Assembly: GCA_002387735.1 (NCBI GenBank)
Contig: DGKJ01000054.1
Location: forward strand, 1-24,941
Source of the DNA: Bacteriovoracaceae bacterium UBA4573
GTDB lineage: Bacteria; Bdellovibrionota; UBA1018; UBA923
Reading direction: 5' to 3'
DNA: 24,941 bases
Shown: one piece after another, positions 21,925 through 24,941 of the stretch
Position numbering within the stretch: the stretch's first letter is position 1
How the letters are laid out: every line of letters starts with the position of its first letter
Notes under the pieces: model-generated
What the model saw: the letters and a program-made list of their open reading frames with translations, nothing else
Databases searched by the model: none
Told to the model about the DNA's origin: nothing
Program-made: the position numbers and the translations under genes

Positions 21925-23232
21925 ATGAGCACCTATAATCCACGTTTTTATATTGAAGACGCTGCCAAACACGACGGCCAAACTGTTACCATACACGGCT
22001 GGGTCTATAACAAGCGCAGTAGTGGAAAAATTAAGTTTCTCCAATTACGCGATGGAACCGGACTCATGCAAGGAGTTCTTGTCAAAGGCGAGTGCGAAGA
22101 CACCAGCTTTGAAGAAGCCGATAAACTCACCCAAGAGAGTTCTGTTATCGTGACCGGAAAACTGCGTAAAGAACCACGTTCACCGGGCGGCTACGAAATG
22201 GGCGTTTTAAATATTAAAATTCAGAGTATTGCAGAGCCCTACCCGATTTCGCCTAAAGAACATGGCGTTGAATTTTTAATGGAAAATCGCCACCTCTGGG
22301 TGCGATCGAGCAAACAGCACGCTGCACTTCGGGTTCGCTGGGAAATCATTCGATCAATTCGCGAATTTTTTGACTCTAACGGGTTTGTACTTTTCGACGC
22401 TCCAATACTTACCCCATCGGCCTGTGAAGGAACTTCAACGCTTTTTTCAACTCCTTACTTCGATGAAAAAGCCTATCTCACCCAGTCCGGTCAATTGTAC
22501 GGCGAAGTGGGCGCCATGGCCTTTGGGAAAATTTATGTTTTTGGTCCTACGTTTCGTGCTGAAAAATCAAAAACAAGAAAGCACCTCACCGAATTTTGGA
22601 TGGTCGAACCCGAAGTGGCTTGGAACGATTTGAATGACAATATGCAACTCGCTGAGGCCTTTATTCAGCACATTGTTCAACGTGTGCTCGAAAAACGCGG
22701 TGCGGAACTAAAGGTACTCGAAAGAGACCTCTCTAAACTTGAAAAAATTCGCGCCCCATTTCCGCGCATTCGCTATGACGAAGCATTGAAGGTCCTCGAG
22801 AAAGCGGGCGTAGGCGTTCCATTTGGTGAAGACTTTGGGGCACCCCAAGAATCTGCTTTGGGTGAAGCGTTTGATGGCATGCCGGTATTTATTCATCGTT
22901 TCCCTCACGAAATTAAGGCGTTTTATTTCAAGCGTGACCCCGAAGACGCGCGATTTGCTCTGGGATGTGACTTGATTGCACCAGATGGCTACGGCGAAAT
23001 TATCGGCGGCGGCCAACGCGAAGAAAGCGCTGCCGTACTAAAAGAACGCATCGCCGAACACAAACTGCCTGAAAAAGACTATCAGTGGTACCTGGATCTA
23101 CGCCGCTTCGGCTCCGTACCTCATTCGGGTTTCGGACTCGGAGTTGAACGTACGGTCGCATGGCTTTGCGGCCTTGATCACGTGCGAGAAACTATTCCGT
23201 TTCCGCGAATGATCAATACAATAAAGCCGTAG
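21925..23232 (+). CDS. asnS: Asparaginyl-tRNA synthetase
   Basis: The 435-residue class II synthetase joins asparagine to its tRNA. It opens with an anticodon-binding OB fold (TVTIHGWVYNKRSSGKIKFL). The catalytic domain has motif 2 in FGPTFRAEKSKTRKHLTEFW and MVEPEVAW, and motif 3 in GFGLGVERTVAWLCGL. FRAE and HLTEFWMVEPE, as well as the length, favour AsnS over the longer bacterial AspS. It follows pepA by three bases. Confidence 0.95.
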   Translation: MSTYNPRFYIEDAAKHDGQTVTIHGWVYNKRSSGKIKFLQLRDGTGLMQGVLVKGECEDTSFEEADKLTQESSVIVTGKLRKEPRSPGGYEMGVLNIKIQSIAEPYPISPKEHGVEFLMENRHLWVRSSKQHAALRVRWEIIRSIREFFDSNGFVLFDAPILTPSACEGTSTLFSTPYFDEKAYLTQSGQLYGEVGAMAFGKIYVFGPTFRAEKSKTRKHLTEFWMVEPEVAWNDLNDNMQLAEAFIQHIVQRVLEKRGAELKVLERDLSKLEKIRAPFPRIRYDEALKVLEKAGVGVPFGEDFGAPQESALGEAFDGMPVFIHRFPHEIKAFYFKRDPEDARFALGCDLIAPDGYGEIIGGGQREESAAVLKERIAEHKLPEKDYQWYLDLRRFGSVPHSGFGLGVERTVAWLCGLDHVRETIPFPRMINTIKP

Positions 23233-23244
23233 AAGTATTTAGAC

Positions 23245-23733
23245 GTGGAAAATCAAAAGCCGCCATTTCATTACCACCTCGTTCTAGTTGAACCCGAGAT
23301 CCCGCCTAACACCGGCAATGCCGGGCGTCTGTGTGTAGCCACTCAAAGTACGCTACACATCGCAGGCACTCCTGGGTTTAGTCTCGACGATAAGGACGTT
23401 CGACGCGCGGGGCTCGACTACTGGAAGCACGTCGACCTAAAACGCCACGAATCTTTCGAAAAATGGCTAGAATGGTGGGGGGCTGGACACGGATCATCGC
23501 CCTTTTTTTTACTCTCGAAAAAGGCTAAGAAAAGCCTATTCGACGTGAAGTTTCCCAAGGAAGCCGCCTTTGTTTTTGGAAAGGAAACGCTCGGCCTGCC
23601 CGAATCACTTCTCGATCGATACGCGGAACAGAGCTACAATATTCCAATGTTCTCGCCGCTCATCCGTAGTTTAAATTTATCGAACGCCGTTTCGATTGTG
23701 CTTTATGAAGCGATTCGCCAAAATACACGCTAA
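23245..23733 (+). CDS. trmL: tRNA (cytidine/uridine-34-2'-O)-methyltransferase, SPOUT family
   Basis: The 162-residue protein is a SPOUT (trefoil knot) methyltransferase: VEPEIPPNTGNAGRLC, FVFGKETLGLPESLL and IRSLNLSNAVSIVLYEAIRQ are the three family motifs. TrmL methylates the wobble nucleotide of tRNA-Leu with SAM as a dimer. The likely start is GTG at 23245, twelve bases after asnS; the ribosome site is weak. It overlaps the mtgA gene by 29 bases. Confidence 0.92.
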   Translation: MENQKPPFHYHLVLVEPEIPPNTGNAGRLCVATQSTLHIAGTPGFSLDDKDVRRAGLDYWKHVDLKRHESFEKWLEWWGAGHGSSPFFLLSKKAKKSLFDVKFPKEAAFVFGKETLGLPESLLDRYAEQSYNIPMFSPLIRSLNLSNAVSIVLYEAIRQNTR

Positions 23734-24508
23734 CCGAATATATGCGGTCTTCGTATTGGTTGCAGTTTTGACTGGAGCCTTTTTGTCCTATAGTGGCGCG
23801 CGAATCGGTTATTCCACCTATCGCCGAGTGTTTCCCGACATTAGTGCGCTTAAACATAGCTATCCGGTCGCGGTTGAGAAAAAAGACGGTAAAATCACCT
23901 ACAAACTCGTTTACGAACGTCCGGAGCGTTGGCGCTCCATTGGGCAAATTTCTAAAAAAGCAGTTTCGGCGATTCTCGCGGCCGAAGACGCCACCTTTTG
24001 GAAACATGGAGGCTATTCGGCTGAAGCAATTCGTGCGGCCATTGAACACAATGCGAAGCCGAACGCTAAAATAAAACGTGGCGGCAGTACAATTACTCAG
24101 CAGGTCGTAAAAAACGTTTTTCTTAGTCCTGAGAAGACCATTTCACGAAAGCTGAGGGAGCTTCTACTTTCCGTCGAACTCGAACGAAAACTGCCGAAGG
24201 CTAAGATACTTGAAATCTACCTCAATATTGCTGAGTGGGGCCCCGGCGTTTACGGAATCGAAGCCGCCAGTTGGCGTTATTTTGACAAACCATCATCCCT
24301 TTTAACGGCCCGCGAGGGGGCAATTCTTGCCTTCATGTTACCCAATCCCATTCGGTACAAAAATTCCTACCGTGACGGCGAATTAACCAAATTTGGTTCA
24401 AATCGAGTTGCCAAGATTCTAAATCGCCTTTGGCGAAGCGGAAAAATCAGCGAAGATGAATACTCTGCTTCCGGTGAACCCGAAGATCAGGTATCTTCAG
24501 AGTTGTAA
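23705..24508 (+). CDS. mtgA: Monofunctional peptidoglycan glycosyltransferase (GT51)
   Basis: The start is set at ATG 23705, inside the end of trmL; a TTG nine bases earlier is less likely. The 267-residue protein has one membrane anchor (about 11-30) and a GT51 domain. ILAAEDATFWKHGG holds the catalytic Glu94, GGSTITQQVVKN is the next motif, and RKLRELLLSVELERKLPKAKILEIYLN and the PNP-type MLPNPIRY follow. It polymerises lipid II into glycan chains in the periplasm without a transpeptidase domain. Its TM plus GT51-only length is that of MtgA rather than a class A PBP. A transpeptidase-like gene follows. Confidence 0.93.
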   Translation: MKRFAKIHANRIYAVFVLVAVLTGAFLSYSGARIGYSTYRRVFPDISALKHSYPVAVEKKDGKITYKLVYERPERWRSIGQISKKAVSAILAAEDATFWKHGGYSAEAIRAAIEHNAKPNAKIKRGGSTITQQVVKNVFLSPEKTISRKLRELLLSVELERKLPKAKILEIYLNIAEWGPGVYGIEAASWRYFDKPSSLLTAREGAILAFMLPNPIRYKNSYRDGELTKFGSNRVAKILNRLWRSGKISEDEYSASGEPEDQVSSEL

Positions 24509-24561
24509 CAACTTGAGTTTCGTGCTCAAGTTTGGGGGTAAGGGTCCGAAAAGCTTACTAA

Positions 24562-24941
24562 ATGGGTACCCGACTTACTAAAACTTTTAAGAACCGAATG
24601 ACACCTAAAACCTTTCGAAAGCATCTACTTGGACTCAGTGCAGCATTGGTGTTTTTTATTTTCGCAGGTGTAACCAAAAAGCTTTGGGTATCTGGCGAAG
24701 GCATGCTCAGTTCGTCGCTTAATCGCGACGTACTTCGCTCGGTTCTCGGAAAAAAAATTATTTCCGCCCGGTCACTTGATTCGGCAGCCGGTCTTTCGAT
24801 CGATCAAGAAGATTTTCAGGTTGAGTATTCCATTGACCACGCACTTCAAGCCGCGGCTGAAAAATATCTAAAACACGCCCAGGTGCCGTACGCGTCGGCC
24901 GTAGCGCTAGATCCTGCGACCGGTCGAGTGTTGGCACTCGC
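24562..24941 (+). CDS. Membrane-anchored penicillin-binding-protein-like transpeptidase, N-terminal part only
   Basis: The frame runs off the right edge, with about 126 residues visible. A basic start is followed by a membrane segment (HLLGLSAALVFFIFAGV), about 50 residues without a GT51 domain, and then VEYSIDHALQAAAEKYL and YASAVALDPATGRVLAL. The last two match the start of PBP transpeptidase domains, where a strand ending in xxLDPxTGxVLAxV follows a TLDxxLQ helix. The sequence ends before the SxxK motif, so activity cannot be judged. The start is ATG 24562 or the in-frame ATG 24598; neither has a strong ribosome site (a G-rich stretch at 24534-24544 is rather far). It lies right after mtgA. 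Confidence 0.65.
   Translation, partial: MGTRLTKTFKNRMTPKTFRKHLLGLSAALVFFIFAGVTKKLWVSGEGMLSSSLNRDVLRSVLGKKIISARSLDSAAGLSIDQEDFQVEYSIDHALQAAAEKYLKHAQVPYASAVALDPATGRVLAL

Noticed and set aside
24510..24532. Hairpin AACTTGAG/CTCAAGTT after mtgA as a terminator
   Set aside because: The 8-bp stem has no following U-tract (TTTGGGGG instead), and the next gene in the same direction begins soon after, so a terminator call is not supported.

Overview
The window comes from a Gram-negative (diderm) bacterium, most likely a Bdellovibrionota or other former deltaproteobacterial lineage. Diderm envelope genes support this: a heptosyltransferase-type GT9, an LptF/LptG-family LPS-export permease, an outer-membrane-type TPR lipoprotein and RodZ. 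A bacterial histone-fold protein of the kind known from Bdellovibrio points to the lineage. The lineage call is inference; no rRNA is present. Coding density is high, and no tRNA, rRNA, IS element or CRISPR array was seen. No gene-free stretch exceeds 300 bases; the longest is 17415-17683.

Layout. 1-1452: two divergent glycosyltransferase genes, a truncated GT9 and a GT2 with an unusual C-terminal extension. 1531-3916: a small accessory region on the + strand. It holds a secreted Cys/Lys/His-rich precursor peptide, a strong terminator hairpin, an MNIO (DUF692) enzyme and a DUF2063 partner, which together form a bufferin-like metal-binding RiPP cassette. A protein joining a zinc-finger-like domain to a histone fold follows. 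3917-12244: a tightly packed minus-strand operon reading lepA, lepB-like, pyrB, pyrC, carA, a hypothetical gene and speA. It combines translation, protein export, pyrimidine and polyamine synthesis. The LepB-like protein lacks the catalytic serine.

12299-17414: an RlmD/TrmA-type RNA methyltransferase converges on an Spx/ArsC-family gene. Next comes a complete sigma-70 factor carrying what looks like a Sec signal peptide, then a TPR lipoprotein and a RodZ-like protein. 17415-17683: a convergent intergenic region with four perfect DnaA boxes arranged as two 22-bp-spaced doublets. 17684-20199: an lptF-like permease gene downstream of a WcaJ/WbaP-type initiating sugar transferase (minus strand). 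20293-24941: a + strand operon of pepA, asnS, trmL, mtgA and a truncated transpeptidase-like gene.

The parts most worth following are the sigma factor with an export signal, the MNIO/RiPP cassette next to a zinc-finger histone, the DnaA-box doublets between convergent genes, and the serine-less LepB. Housekeeping calls are firm. Functions proposed for the accessory genes are inferred from family membership and context.
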